A DNA stretch of 64,000 nt, from assembly GCA_041398965.1 (NCBI GenBank), contig JAWKTT010000003.1, forward strand, positions 350,197 to 414,196. The letters run 5' to 3'. The notes under the pieces are model-generated. The model searched no databases. It worked only from the letters and a program-made list of their open reading frames with translations, and was not told the origin of the DNA. Below are positions 45,299 through 54,791 of the stretch, piece by piece (position 1 is the first letter of the stretch; each line of letters begins with the position of its first letter). Source of the DNA: JAWKTT01 sp041398965. Lineage in GTDB: Bacteria; Planctomycetota; Planctomycetia; Planctomycetales; Planctomycetaceae. A program made the position numbers and the translations under genes.

Positions 45299-48200
45299 AT
45301 GCCGATTATTCAGTTCGCCTGCGAAAACCCCGTCAAGGTGACCGTCGCGGTCCTCCTTGCGGTCCTCTTTGGGACGCTGGCGCTGTTCGATACGCCGGTT
45401 CAATTGACTCCCGACACCGAAGAGCCGGAGCTTTCCATTAGTACGCTCTGGCCCGGGGCGAGTGCCCTTGAGGTCGAAAAAGAGATCGTCGACGAGCAGG
45501 AAGACAAGCTGAAGTCGGTCGAGGGGTTGCGGGAGTTCACTAGTTCCAGCGGCGACTCCAACGGTTCGATCGTGCTGAAGTTCCCTGTCGGAACCGATCT
45601 GGCTGACGCTCGGTCTCGTATCAGCGACAAGCTCAATCAGGTGCCGCAGTATCCCGTCGACGCCCGTGAGCCGACGATCAGCGAGGGGGGAGCAAACACC
45701 GAATTCATCGCATGGGCGATGTTTCAGCCGATCCCCCCGTCAACAGAAGAACTGGAATCGTTCGTTCGTGAGTACCCCCGCCTGCGGGAGCCATTGGCGA
45801 AGTACCTTGATCAGCGTCAACAAGTCCCGTTGTCGATGCTTGTCAAACTGAGTCGAGAAGACTACCCGGAGTTTAAGGAACTCCTCGAAGGGTTGCCCGA
45901 ACCGACCTTGATGCGCAAATTTGCAGAGGACATCATCGAGGCCCGTCTCGAACGTGTCCCGGGGGTGTCCAACAGCAACGTCGTCGGGGGACGAGAGGTC
46001 GAGTTGCGAGTTGTGGTCGATCCGTATCGGCTCGCCGCACAGAAGCTAACCATCAGCGACCTCCGACGGGCTTTGCAGGAGCAGAATCAGAACACGTCAG
46101 CAGGGGACATCTGGGAAGGGAAACTGAAAAACATCGTCCGTACGGTCGGTCAGTTCGAGTCGGTCGAGGCAGTTGCTCAGACGGTCATTGCCCTGCGAGA
46201 CAACGCCCCGGTCCGCATTGCCGACGTCGCAGAAGTTCAAATCGATTACAAGAAGCCGGACGGTATGGTGCGGCAGAAGGGGGTCTCGACCCTCGCCATC
46301 AACTGCCAGCAGACACCTGGAACCAACGTCCTCAAGATCATGGGGCCACCGAAAGCGGAACTCGATCTCGACGGTGACGGCGTCATCTCCGAACTGGAAC
46401 TCTCGGAATGCAAGAAGCTGCACGGCGACTCAATCCGTATCGCGATTGAAGAGTTAAACATCGGCGTCCTCAAGCAACGTGGCATGATGCTGGAGCAGGT
46501 CTACGATCAGACCGAGTACATCGATGCCGCGACCGAATTGGTACAAAGCAACATCTATCTGGGGGGTGGACTGGCGATCTTCGTGCTGTTGTTGTTCCTC
46601 CGCAGTCCCCGCAGCGTGATCATCATCGGCCTCTCGATTCCGGTCAGCATTGTGGCCTCGTTCTTGTTCATTCGGGGTTTCGATCGTAGCATCAACGTCA
46701 TCAGTTTGGCGGGGATGGCGTTTGCGGTCGGGATGGTGGTGGACAACTCGATCGTCGTGCTGGAGAACATCTATCGTCGCTATCAACTGGGAGAGTCTCC
46801 CCGAGATGCCTCGATCCGGGGGACGACCGAAGTCTGGGGTGCGGTGCTCGCATCGACGCTGACAACTCTCGCGGTGTTCATCCCGGTGATCTTCGTACAA
46901 GGTCAGGCGGGACAACTCTTCCGCGACATCGCCATCGCCATTAGTTGTGCCGTGGGGCTTTCGCTGATTGTCTCAGTGACCGTCATTCCGACGGCAGCCA
47001 TGCGAATCCTCAAGCCTCACACTCCGGGGGATGCCGCGATGGCGGGGAACCTTGGAGGGTTCGGCGACAATCGCAAACGAGGCTTCGCGGCTTGGGTCGT
47101 CGACAAGTTTTCCGACTCCATCGGTCTTCTGCTGCGAATGCCCGGGGCCTTTCTCTTTAAGTCGCTGGTGGTGATCGGATTCGTCGCGGCTTCGATCTTC
47201 GGGTCATGGCTGCTGCTCCCCAAGACTGAGTATCTCCCCGAAGGGAACCGCAACCTTGTGTTCGCGATTCTCTTGCCGCCGCAAGGGTATAACCTGGATC
47301 AACTCATCAAGGTGGGTGAACGAGTCGAGACCGATCTTGCGAAGTATTGGGAAGCGGAAGCCGGTTCGCCCGAGGAGGCTGCACTGGATGGCCCTCGGAT
47401 CGAGCACTTCTTCTTCGTGGCTCGTGGCGGTCGACTGTTCATGGGGGCCAAAGCAATCGACCCTCTGCGAGCTGGTGAGATGGTCCCGGTCCTGCGCAAA
47501 GCTGCCGGCAACATCCCCGGCATGATCGCCATCGTCAATCAGTCGAGTATCTTCGCCGGTGGACTCAGCGGGGGGCGAGCGATTGACATCGAGATCATTG
47601 GTCCCGATCTCGATCGACTCAATGTCATCGGACAAAAGGTCTTCTTTGACTGTCTGAAAACGTTTCCTCCACAAGAAGGTCACCAGTCCCGACCGGGTTC
47701 TAATCTCGAATCGGCCAACCCGGAATTCCATGTTGTCCCGATCCCCGAGAGGGCGGCCGACGTCGGACTTTCGGCAGGCGAACTCGGTTACACTATCAAC
47801 GCCCTCATCGATGGTGCGTTTGCTGGAGATTACTGGCACAACGGTCGCAAGATCGACTTAGTGCTGTATGGAGCCGATGACTACACCCGACGGACACAAG
47901 ACATCTCGCAACTCCCCATCGCGACCCCCAGTGGAAACGTCGTGAACGTCGGGACGGTCGCCGATGTTTCGGGAACCGGTGGTCCAGAAGTGGTCAACCA
48001 TATCGAACGGCAACGCTCGGTGACGATTCAAGTCAAACCGGCCCCGACGATGCCACTCGAAACCGCGATCGATTTGGTTGACGAACAGATTCGCCGACCA
48101 ATCCTCTCCTCACCGCTGGCAGAAGGGGGACTGTACAACATTCGACTGGCTGGCTCGTCCGACAAACTCCAAGACGCCCGCCGCGAGATGCAGGGGAACC

Positions 48201-48763
48201 TGATCCTGGCATTCATCATTACCTACCTGCTGATGGCAGGACTCTTCGAGTCGTTCATGTACCCCGCCATCATCATGACGAGCGTGTTACTAGCTGGCGT
48301 GGGCGGATTCGGTGGACTGAAGCTGCTCAACGTCTACTCGAATCAGCCCCTCGATGTCCTCACCATGCTCGGCTTCGTGATCCTAATCGGGACGACGGTG
48401 AACAACGCCATTCTCATCGTGCATCAATCGCTCAACAACATGCGCGAAGGGGGGATGCCCGAACAAGAAGCGATCGTCGACTCGGTCCGAACCCGTATCC
48501 GACCGATCTTCATGAGCACCATGACCACCGTCCTCGGGATGGCCCCACTCGTCATCCCGCTCCCCACCTTCCGCGACGGCAGCATCGTCATGATCCCCGG
48601 AGCCGGAAGTGAACTGTATCGCGGTTTGGGAAGCGTCGTCCTGGGCGGTCTGATGCTATCAACCCTCTTCACCCTGATCCTTGTGCCAATCGGCTTCAGC
48701 CTGATGCTGGACCTCAAACGCTTCACCTCCCGCCTCATCAGCTTCCGCCCTAACGCTTCTTGA
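45299..48763 (+). CDS. RND-family efflux permease with inserted EF-hand loop
   Basis: 1154 residues from the ATG at 45299; a longer frame opens at 45182. The AcrB-type layout is clear: N-terminal helix, porter domains, FAVGMVVDNSIVVLENIYRR (TM4 proton-relay region), second half with GTTVNNAILIVHQSL. In the first porter domain residues 356-367, DLDGDGVISELE, form a textbook EF-hand calcium loop (ligands 1, 3, 5, 9, 12), absent from ordinary RND pumps. No membrane-fusion or outer-membrane partner gene is adjacent. Confidence 0.88.
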   Translation: MPIIQFACENPVKVTVAVLLAVLFGTLALFDTPVQLTPDTEEPELSISTLWPGASALEVEKEIVDEQEDKLKSVEGLREFTSSSGDSNGSIVLKFPVGTDLADARSRISDKLNQVPQYPVDAREPTISEGGANTEFIAWAMFQPIPPSTEELESFVREYPRLREPLAKYLDQRQQVPLSMLVKLSREDYPEFKELLEGLPEPTLMRKFAEDIIEARLERVPGVSNSNVVGGREVELRVVVDPYRLAAQKLTISDLRRALQEQNQNTSAGDIWEGKLKNIVRTVGQFESVEAVAQTVIALRDNAPVRIADVAEVQIDYKKPDGMVRQKGVSTLAINCQQTPGTNVLKIMGPPKAELDLDGDGVISELELSECKKLHGDSIRIAIEELNIGVLKQRGMMLEQVYDQTEYIDAATELVQSNIYLGGGLAIFVLLLFLRSPRSVIIIGLSIPVSIVASFLFIRGFDRSINVISLAGMAFAVGMVVDNSIVVLENIYRRYQLGESPRDASIRGTTEVWGAVLASTLTTLAVFIPVIFVQGQAGQLFRDIAIAISCAVGLSLIVSVTVIPTAAMRILKPHTPGDAAMAGNLGGFGDNRKRGFAAWVVDKFSDSIGLLLRMPGAFLFKSLVVIGFVAASIFGSWLLLPKTEYLPEGNRNLVFAILLPPQGYNLDQLIKVGERVETDLAKYWEAEAGSPEEAALDGPRIEHFFFVARGGRLFMGAKAIDPLRAGEMVPVLRKAAGNIPGMIAIVNQSSIFAGGLSGGRAIDIEIIGPDLDRLNVIGQKVFFDCLKTFPPQEGHQSRPGSNLESANPEFHVVPIPERAADVGLSAGELGYTINALIDGAFAGDYWHNGRKIDLVLYGADDYTRRTQDISQLPIATPSGNVVNVGTVADVSGTGGPEVVNHIERQRSVTIQVKPAPTMPLETAIDLVDEQIRRPILSSPLAEGGLYNIRLAGSSDKLQDARREMQGNLILAFIITYLLMAGLFESFMYPAIIMTSVLLAGVGGFGGLKLLNVYSNQPLDVLTMLGFVILIGTTVNNAILIVHQSLNNMREGGMPEQEAIVDSVRTRIRPIFMSTMTTVLGMAPLVIPLPTFRDGSIVMIPGAGSELYRGLGSVVLGGLMLSTLFTLILVPIGFSLMLDLKRFTSRLISFRPNAS

Positions 48764-48836
48764 AGAAAGGACGGACTTCCAAGTCCGTCACACGTCGGAG
48801 AAGTCAGTCCGTTCGTTCAACGACAGTGAACAGCCC

Positions 48837-48946
48837 TTCTCCCTCTCCCCCACTGTCGATGTCCCTATTTTGAAGGACTTTCCAGTGGGGGAGAGGGAGT
48901 CTCGCGTGGGCTGACGCCTCCGCAATTTGCATGCTGAACAGTATTG
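48837..48946 (+). repeat. C/G-rich palindromic repeat family, copy 3
   Basis: CTCCCTCTCCCCCACTGTCG pairs with CCAGTGGGGGAGAGGGAG, followed by TCTCGCGTGGGCTGACGCCT and CTGAACAGTATTG. Lies downstream of the RND gene. The rest of the 420-base gap before mqnE shows nothing. Confidence 0.8.
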
Positions 48947-49182
48947 CCTCCACTCGCCGATGAGATCCGCGGCAAGACGTCGCCCCCCGACGTTGGTTGC
49001 CATCGGGAAACGTGATACAAAACGTCTCACGCACCCCCTTTTCTGGTGAATCGACTTCCTGGAACTGCGGTTGGGGTCGGGAGTTGGTGTGAGTCGCGAT
49101 GGTCTCGATCGAAGCCAGTCACTTCATCGAGGGGGCGTCTCCGTCTGTTGGGTTGCATCAGAGTCTTGACGGGTAAAGTTTC

Positions 49183-50316
49183 GTGAGCACTGTCACTGTA
49201 GAAAATCGTTTGATCTCCCCGAAGTTCGCAGAGATTGCCCGAAAGGTCGAAGCCGCCGAGCGACTCACCGTCGAAGAGGGGCTGTTTCTCGACCAGGAGG
49301 CCGATCTGCTCGATCTCGGGCAATTGGCGAACATGGTCCGCGAACGGATGCATGGCAACGTCACCTACTACAACACCAACGTGCATCTCAACCCAACGAA
49401 CGTCTGCGTCTATCGCTGCAAGTTCTGTGCGTTCCGGTCCGATCTCCGCTCGGACAAGTCCTACACCTTCACGGATGAGATGGCTCGCGAGCGCATCCTC
49501 GAAGCCCGCGCGGCTGGGGCGACCGAAATTCATGTCGTGGGCGGACTACATCATCTCAAGAAGTTCGACTGGTATGTCAACTTGATCCGCGTGCTGCATG
49601 AAACCTGCCCCGAGATTCACATCAAAGCCTGGACCGGTGTCGAACTGAACTGGTTCCAACACCTCACCAAGCAGCCTTACGAATGGATTCTCAAAGAGAT
49701 GATCGCGGCGGGCCTCGGGAGCTTGCCGGGCGGAGGAGCCGAGATTTTTGATGAGGGAGTCCGCGCCCAGATTTGCGAACACAAAGCAGACTCGCAAGCG
49801 TGGCTCGACATCCATCGTGCCGCCCACAAACTCGGCCTTCACTCAAACGCGACCATGCTGTACGGCCATGTCGAAGGCCCAGAGCATCGACTCGATCACC
49901 TCAATCGTTTGCGATCCTTACAGGATGAGACCGGCGGGTTTCAGACATTCATCCCCCTCGCGTTCCATCCCGAAAACACGGCCCTCGATCATATCAAGAA
50001 GCCGACCGGTCTGATGGACCTACGGATGATCGCCCTGAGTCGACTGTTTCTCGACAACTTCCCGCACATCAAGGCGTACTGGATTATGCTGGGGGAAGCG
50101 ACCGCACAGGTCGCTCAAAGCTTCGGCTCGAATGATCTCGATGGGACGGTCGTCCACGAATTGATCTACCACGATGCCGGGGCGAAAACTCCCGAGGGAC
50201 TCCCGGTCAGCAGGTTGCACGAACTGATCCGCGAAGCAGGTCGCGAGCCAGTCGAACGAGACACTCTCTATCGCCGTGTCATCCGCAACGGCAAAGACTG
50301 GCACGTCGCGAAGTGA
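49183..50316 (+). CDS. mqnE: Aminofutalosine synthase
   Basis: 377 residues, GTG start. The radical-SAM cluster motif is Cys75-x3-Cys79-x2-Cys82 (CVYRCKFC), after HLNPTNV. ATEIHVVGGLHHLKKFDWYV, LPGGGAEIFDEGVR and FHPENTALDHIKKPTG are typical of MqnE. It joins S-adenosylmethionine with an enolpyruvyl benzoate to make aminofutalosine, in the futalosine route to menaquinone. Other mqn genes are elsewhere in the genome. Confidence 0.92.
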   Translation: MSTVTVENRLISPKFAEIARKVEAAERLTVEEGLFLDQEADLLDLGQLANMVRERMHGNVTYYNTNVHLNPTNVCVYRCKFCAFRSDLRSDKSYTFTDEMARERILEARAAGATEIHVVGGLHHLKKFDWYVNLIRVLHETCPEIHIKAWTGVELNWFQHLTKQPYEWILKEMIAAGLGSLPGGGAEIFDEGVRAQICEHKADSQAWLDIHRAAHKLGLHSNATMLYGHVEGPEHRLDHLNRLRSLQDETGGFQTFIPLAFHPENTALDHIKKPTGLMDLRMIALSRLFLDNFPHIKAYWIMLGEATAQVAQSFGSNDLDGTVVHELIYHDAGAKTPEGLPVSRLHELIREAGREPVERDTLYRRVIRNGKDWHVAK

Positions 50317-50400
50317 GCCAACGCCACGTCCCCTCTGCCGAACGGGGGCATTCCTCGGATTGTGATCCTCGCCAACTTGTGATCTTTGCAGCCAGCACTT

Positions 50401-50461
50401 CTCCCTCTCCCCCACTGGAAATCCCTATGAAATAGGGACGTCGACAGTGGGGGAGAGGGAG
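50401..50461. repeat. Perfectly paired palindromic repeat, copy 4
   Basis: CTCCCTCTCCCCCACTG pairs exactly with CAGTGGGGGAGAGGGAG; the 27-base middle holds TCCCTAT and ATAGGGA, also complementary. Family as near 10.9, 32.9, 48.8 and 50.8 kb. Confidence 0.85.
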
Positions 50462-50599
50462 AGATGTGGTTCAACCCTGAACGCAAGAATCGTGCCGAAC
50501 GGTATTGGGAGAGGGCCGGGGTGAGGGGGATTCCGGTTCGAGTCTTGCTCTGTTACCGAGTCTGATTCTGCAACATCGATTCGCCATGAGCGCCTGTTC

Positions 50600-50651
50600 G
50601 TCGCCTTTCGCTCCGCGAAAGCAGCGCCCCTTTCGCGGAGCGAAAGGCGAC
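50600..50651. repeat. Perfect 22-bp hairpin
   Basis: Arm 50600-50621 (contains CGCCTTTCGCTCCGCGAAAG) is the exact reverse complement of arm 50630-50651, with an eight-base loop. No T run, so not an intrinsic terminator; more likely a REP/MITE-like element. Confidence 0.8.
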
Positions 50652-50724
50652 TATGATTACGTCCACAAGCCGCGTGAGGTATCGACTTCGTCTACTTCGC
50701 AAGACGACCGCATGAGCGTCTACT

Positions 50725-50880
50725 GCCCCACCCTCACCCCAGCCTTCTCCCCGCGTCGGCTCCGCCTCCGCAGTCTCTGTGCCGAACAGTATTGGCCTTC
50801 TCCCCCCGTGGGGACGCGGTCCGAAGTCGGAGCGTCGTGACCGGGGGAGAAGGAGCCTCGCGTCGGCTGACGCCTCGGAT
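50725..50880 (+). repeat. C/G-rich repeat family, copy 5 (diverged)
   Basis: Holds CGAACAGTATTGGCC, then GGGGGAGAAGGAGCCTCGCG and TCGGCTGACGCCTC, as in copies near 10.9 and 48.8 kb. The copies at 50.4 and 50.8 kb and the 22-bp hairpin fill the 600-base gap between mqnE and arfB. Confidence 0.65.
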
Positions 50881-50915
50881 TTGGTGAATGCCCCCCTTGC
50901 CGAATTGATGTCCCC

Positions 50916-51356
50916 TCAGTCCTCTTGACTCGGGCGAGTGCGGCGTTGCTTCTTTTGGCTCTGCTCCTTCTTGTCTTTCAAACGTCGCCGGACCGCCCCT
51001 TTCGAGGGCTTGGTCGCTTTACGGATGCGGGGGACGATCAGGGCCGCTGCGACCAGTTGCTCGACTTCACGCACGCAGGCATGTCGATTGGCCAGCTGAG
51101 TCCGGAACTCCTGACTGGCCACTTGCAGCACTCCTTCTCGCGTGATCCGCCCTCGATTTTTCCGTTTCAAGCGGGCGAGCACATCGGGAGGGAGTGCGGT
51201 GGTTGTCGTCAGGTCCCACCACAGTTGAACCCGACTGTTCACCTTGTTGACGTTCTGGCCCCCCGGACCTGAACTGCGAGAAACCTGCATGTTGAATTCC
51301 GCCAGCGGTATCCGCACACTCTCGCCAACCTGAAGTTCTCCGTTTTCCACTGGCAT
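50916..51356 (-). CDS. arfB: Peptidyl-tRNA hydrolase ArfB-type ribosome rescue factor
   Basis: 146 residues from the ATG at 51356 (frame open to 51389). SRSSGPGGQNVNKVNSRVQL carries the GGQ motif of release factors without a stop-codon-reading domain, and the C-terminal tail is very basic (RRRLKDKKEQSQKKQRRTR), as in ArfB/YaeJ, whose tail enters the empty mRNA channel of stalled ribosomes. It frees peptides from non-stop ribosomes. The gap from 51357 to 51735 shows no further feature. Confidence 0.9.
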   Translation of the reverse strand: MPVENGELQVGESVRIPLAEFNMQVSRSSGPGGQNVNKVNSRVQLWWDLTTTTALPPDVLARLKRKNRGRITREGVLQVASQEFRTQLANRHACVREVEQLVAAALIVPRIRKATKPSKGAVRRRLKDKKEQSQKKQRRTRPSQED

Positions 51357-51735
51357 CGTCTGACGTCCTTTCTTGGCGACACCGCACACGCTGTCGCAAC
51401 TCTTCCACTCACGCGGAGATTCATTTCCAGAAATCTCGATCGGGCAAAATTCTGCGGATTATCGTCTTTGCAATCGAATCAACCGATATATACTGAAGAC
51501 AGAAGGTTGTTTCGGATAGTCCATTACTGTTTTCTCCCTTCATCGCACACAGATTCGAAACAGACTTCACGCATCCTTTCTTTTCTTTTTATCTCCATTC
51601 ACACCAAGTGGCTCGGCACGCCGCATCATCTCATCGGGGTGATTGCTGTCGCGTCTCTATTGGTTTTGAGTCTTGCCAGGTGCTGTGGGTGTTTTCGCTG
51701 CCACGGTCCTGTTCCGTCGACGAGGAGCGTTCCTC

Positions 51736-53526
51736 ATGAACGAAGTCTCGGTCACATTTCTTGATAGTCTCGCACAGAGTCGCGTCCTACCCGACCCGAA
51801 CTGGATCGATCGGGTTCGGAATTCTCTCGAACAACAGTCGGTCGAGCTTCTCGCCGATGACCGGTTCATCGCACAAGAACTCGTGCGACGACGCCTGTTG
51901 ACCCCCTTCCAGGCGAATGAACTGCTCGAGGGACGAGGTCGACAACTTCGCATCGGCCCCTACATCCTGACCGATCAAATCGGCATCGGAGGGATGGGGA
52001 CAGTTTACGCCGCTCGGCACGAAGAGACGGGGAGTACCGTCGCGATCAAGGTGCTCGCCCCTCAGCTCAAACAAGACGCCGGGATGCGAGCAAGATTTCG
52101 ACTGGAAGCAACGGCCGGACAACGGGTCCGTCATGCCGGCCTCGTCGCGACGTACGGCATCGGCCTCACCGACGACGTGTTTGGCGAAGTCGACTACATG
52201 GTCATGGAACACTTCCCCGGACTCGCTCTGAACGAACTCACTGCCCTGAATGGCCCCGTCCTCTGGTCGGCTGCCTGCGACATGGTCTGCCAATCCGCCG
52301 CCGCCCTGGGATGTCTGCATCGCGACGGCATGGTCCATCGCGACGTCAAACCAGAGAACCTGCTGGTTGATGGCGGGGGACGAATCAAACTGATCGACTT
52401 CGGCCTCGCCCTGCTCGAAGCCCCCGGTTCTCTGGCTGCCGATGGCTCACAGGGGGACGAGTTCTCCCTCACCATGCTCTTCGGACACGACTGCCTCGGG
52501 ACCGTCGACTACATGGCCCCGGAACAGTCGCTTGATGGTCAAAGTGCCGACCAACGCAGCGACATCTACAGCCTCGGCTGCACCTTTTTCGTGCTCCTCT
52601 CGGGTCGACGCCCCTACACCGGAAACGACCGGAAACAAATTCGCGACGCCCATCGGACATTGCCCACACCTCGTCTCGATCATCTCGCCCCCAAAGTTCC
52701 CCAGAGCGTGATCGACCTCGTCGCCCGAATGATGGCCAAAGACCCTGCGGATCGCCCGGCGTCAATGGACGAAGTCATCCTTGCACTCGCCCCCTTTGCC
52801 ATTCGACAACCGATCCGTTTTGACTATCAGAAACTGATCGACGCCCGTCTCGCAGCCGTCCGGAAGAAGTCCGGGGTTCATGCCACATCAACCGCAACCA
52901 CGGGTTCGCGAGCCAAGTCATCAGCCATCGCCTCGCGAGACTCTCAGCTTCAATCGTTGCGACGCACCGCGATTGCCTCCGAAACTGAGAAACCGGTCTC
53001 CGACCCGTCAATGCCGACACTCCCCCCGCCGACTCGACGGGTCATGCAGGACTCAGCTGCTGAGATCGCGGCTCAGATTGTCGCCTCCTGCCACCAATGC
53101 ACTGCCGCCCCACCAGCCCAGCTTCATCAAGCCGATGGGACCTGCATCCCACTGACACCGCCACGACTCACCATCGGACGTCACCGTCAAAACCATCTGC
53201 CACTCGATGTAGCCGACCTTTCTTCCCATCACTGCGAACTCTCGCTCGTCGATGGCCATTGGATCATTCGAGACACGAACAGCAAGAACGGCCTGTTCAT
53301 CAACGACACCCGGGTCCGCGAACATCGGCTACGTCCGGGGGACAAGATTCGTCTGGCCAGTCGCACCACTTTTCGCTTCGAGCAAGTCACCTCCGCGACG
53401 GGTCTCCCGGCTGCCCAGCCCGCCACTGAGCAAAGTCAGGGTTCGTCTCACCGGGTTCTGATCGCCGCCGTCATCGCTTTGGTGGCCACCCTTTCCGCCG
53501 TCGCCTGGTACGCCCTGGCCCGCTGA
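51736..53526 (+). CDS. Ser/Thr kinase with C-terminal FHA domain
   Basis: 596 residues from the ATG at 51736. An N-terminal helical region (1-70) precedes the kinase: IGIGGMGTVY, Lys105 in VAIK, HRDVKPEN (201-208), DFG at 221-223, GTVDYMAPEQ. A Ser/Thr-rich linker follows. Near the C-terminus LTIGRHRQNHLPL, SSHHCELS and NSKNGLFIN define an FHA domain that binds phosphothreonine, perhaps from autophosphorylation. One terminal helix (about 575-592) anchors it. Confidence 0.92.
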   Translation: MNEVSVTFLDSLAQSRVLPDPNWIDRVRNSLEQQSVELLADDRFIAQELVRRRLLTPFQANELLEGRGRQLRIGPYILTDQIGIGGMGTVYAARHEETGSTVAIKVLAPQLKQDAGMRARFRLEATAGQRVRHAGLVATYGIGLTDDVFGEVDYMVMEHFPGLALNELTALNGPVLWSAACDMVCQSAAALGCLHRDGMVHRDVKPENLLVDGGGRIKLIDFGLALLEAPGSLAADGSQGDEFSLTMLFGHDCLGTVDYMAPEQSLDGQSADQRSDIYSLGCTFFVLLSGRRPYTGNDRKQIRDAHRTLPTPRLDHLAPKVPQSVIDLVARMMAKDPADRPASMDEVILALAPFAIRQPIRFDYQKLIDARLAAVRKKSGVHATSTATTGSRAKSSAIASRDSQLQSLRRTAIASETEKPVSDPSMPTLPPPTRRVMQDSAAEIAAQIVASCHQCTAAPPAQLHQADGTCIPLTPPRLTIGRHRQNHLPLDVADLSSHHCELSLVDGHWIIRDTNSKNGLFINDTRVREHRLRPGDKIRLASRTTFRFEQVTSATGLPAAQPATEQSQGSSHRVLIAAVIALVATLSAVAWYALAR

Positions 53527-53777
53527 CTCCGCCTCATTCCCGGCGAGCGGGGGACGTCAGTCCCCTATACGAAAACGGCCGAAGTCGCCGAGTAGGCGTC
53601 GACACCATTCCGCGACCGAGCGAATTCGGCTTCTTGAGGATTTCTGTCGTAAGAGGATGAGAATTCCCGAGAACGACCGACGGACGCTGACTGATTGTTC
53701 CGACTTGTCGCTACAGCCGGACGAAACGGCGGTTTGCTTGACCCGGTTGCACGCCGAAGCCGAATTGATGGTTGACG

Positions 53778-53842
53778 TTTCACAATTCATTGTTTTGCGG
53801 AGTTCGCCTTTCCGGCGGCAGGTTGAGTGACACGTTGTGAAA
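53778..53842 (+). promoter_or_regulatory. Possible DeoR operator half-sites
   Basis: TTTCACAA at 53778-53785 and TTGTGAAA at 53835-53842 are inverted copies 49 bases apart, each followed by a TGTTTTG-like stretch. They sit just before the promoter of the deoR-led operon and could bind its own repressor with a loop. Inference only. The rest of 53527-53930 shows no gene. Confidence 0.35.
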
Positions 53843-53860
53843 TGTTTTGGCATTTATGGA

Positions 53861-53888
53861 TTGACTCTCCGCCAACATGGCGTACGAT
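53861..53888 (+). promoter_or_regulatory. Candidate promoter of the microcompartment operon
   Basis: TTGACT, 16 bases, then TACGAT, 42 bases before the deoR start. Good -35 match and fair -10 match to the housekeeping consensus. Confidence 0.5.
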
Positions 53889-53930
53889 TAGGTACACATA
53901 GAGAACCTGGGAAAAGTAAGGAACCTTGAG

Positions 53931-54683
53931 ATGCTCGTCGATGAACGCCGGGAAGGCATCCTGGAAATCGTCGAATCTCGGGGTTTTGCCTCACTAAACG
54001 ATCTCGCCAACGGCGTTGGGGCGAGCGAGTCGACAGTACGACGTGATTTGGAATATCTTGACAGAATTGGACAGGTTCGCCGCACAAGAGGTGGAGCCGC
54101 CTTTGTTGGAGAGTCCCTCACCGCATTCGATGTCCGAAAACAACGGGCGGCAGCAGAGAAAGAACGGATCGGAGTTCGGGCCGCCGAACTCATCGAGTCG
54201 GGAGAAACCATCATCCTCGACGGTGGCTCCACGACGCTCGAAGTCGCCAAAAACCTCAACGGAAAAACACTTCAGGTTGTCACGAACTCACTCCCCATTC
54301 TGACCCATCTCGTTGGAGCAAGTCAGATCGAACTGATCGCACTCGGCGGCTACCTCTATCCCAAAACAGGAGTCGCACTCGGCGAACTAACGATCTCAGC
54401 ACTCAAGCAGATTCACGCGAGACGACTCGTTATGAGTGTCGGTGGCATGACCGCCATGGGACTGTTTAACAGCAACTCGCTGCTCGTCGAAACCGAGCGG
54501 CAAATGATCGAGTCCGCGGAGGAAGTCATTGTCGTGGCGGATGCCGGAAAATTAGGTCACTCGGAACTTGCACACCTTGCAGCACTCGACATTGTCGACA
54601 AATTGGTCGTTGATGCCGGGATTACTCCCGAGTGGCAACAAATCGCTCACGATCACGGAATAGAAGTCGTCATCGCGAACTGA
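53931..54683 (+). CDS. DeoR/GlpR-family regulator
   Basis: 250 residues. RREGILEIVESRGFASLNDL and GASESTVRRDLEYLDRIG form the DeoR winged helix; the effector domain has ILDGGSTTLEVAK, NSLPILTHL and VVADAGKLGH, the sugar-phosphate-binding pattern. DeoR proteins usually repress sugar-phosphate catabolism and release DNA on binding a pathway phosphate. First gene of the operon running to 62071. Fuculose- or rhamnulose-phosphate is a plausible effector; inference. Confidence 0.92.
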   Translation: MLVDERREGILEIVESRGFASLNDLANGVGASESTVRRDLEYLDRIGQVRRTRGGAAFVGESLTAFDVRKQRAAAEKERIGVRAAELIESGETIILDGGSTTLEVAKNLNGKTLQVVTNSLPILTHLVGASQIELIALGGYLYPKTGVALGELTISALKQIHARRLVMSVGGMTAMGLFNSNSLLVETERQMIESAEEVIVVADAGKLGHSELAHLAALDIVDKLVVDAGITPEWQQIAHDHGIEVVIAN

Positions 54684-54791
54684 CTCGCGACCAGAAACAT
54701 CGACATGCGAAGTGTGCCGTCAACCGACGAGGCTGATGGCACCAGGAAACTAACCTCACTGCACTACTTCATCGAAAGCGAACCCTCGCTT

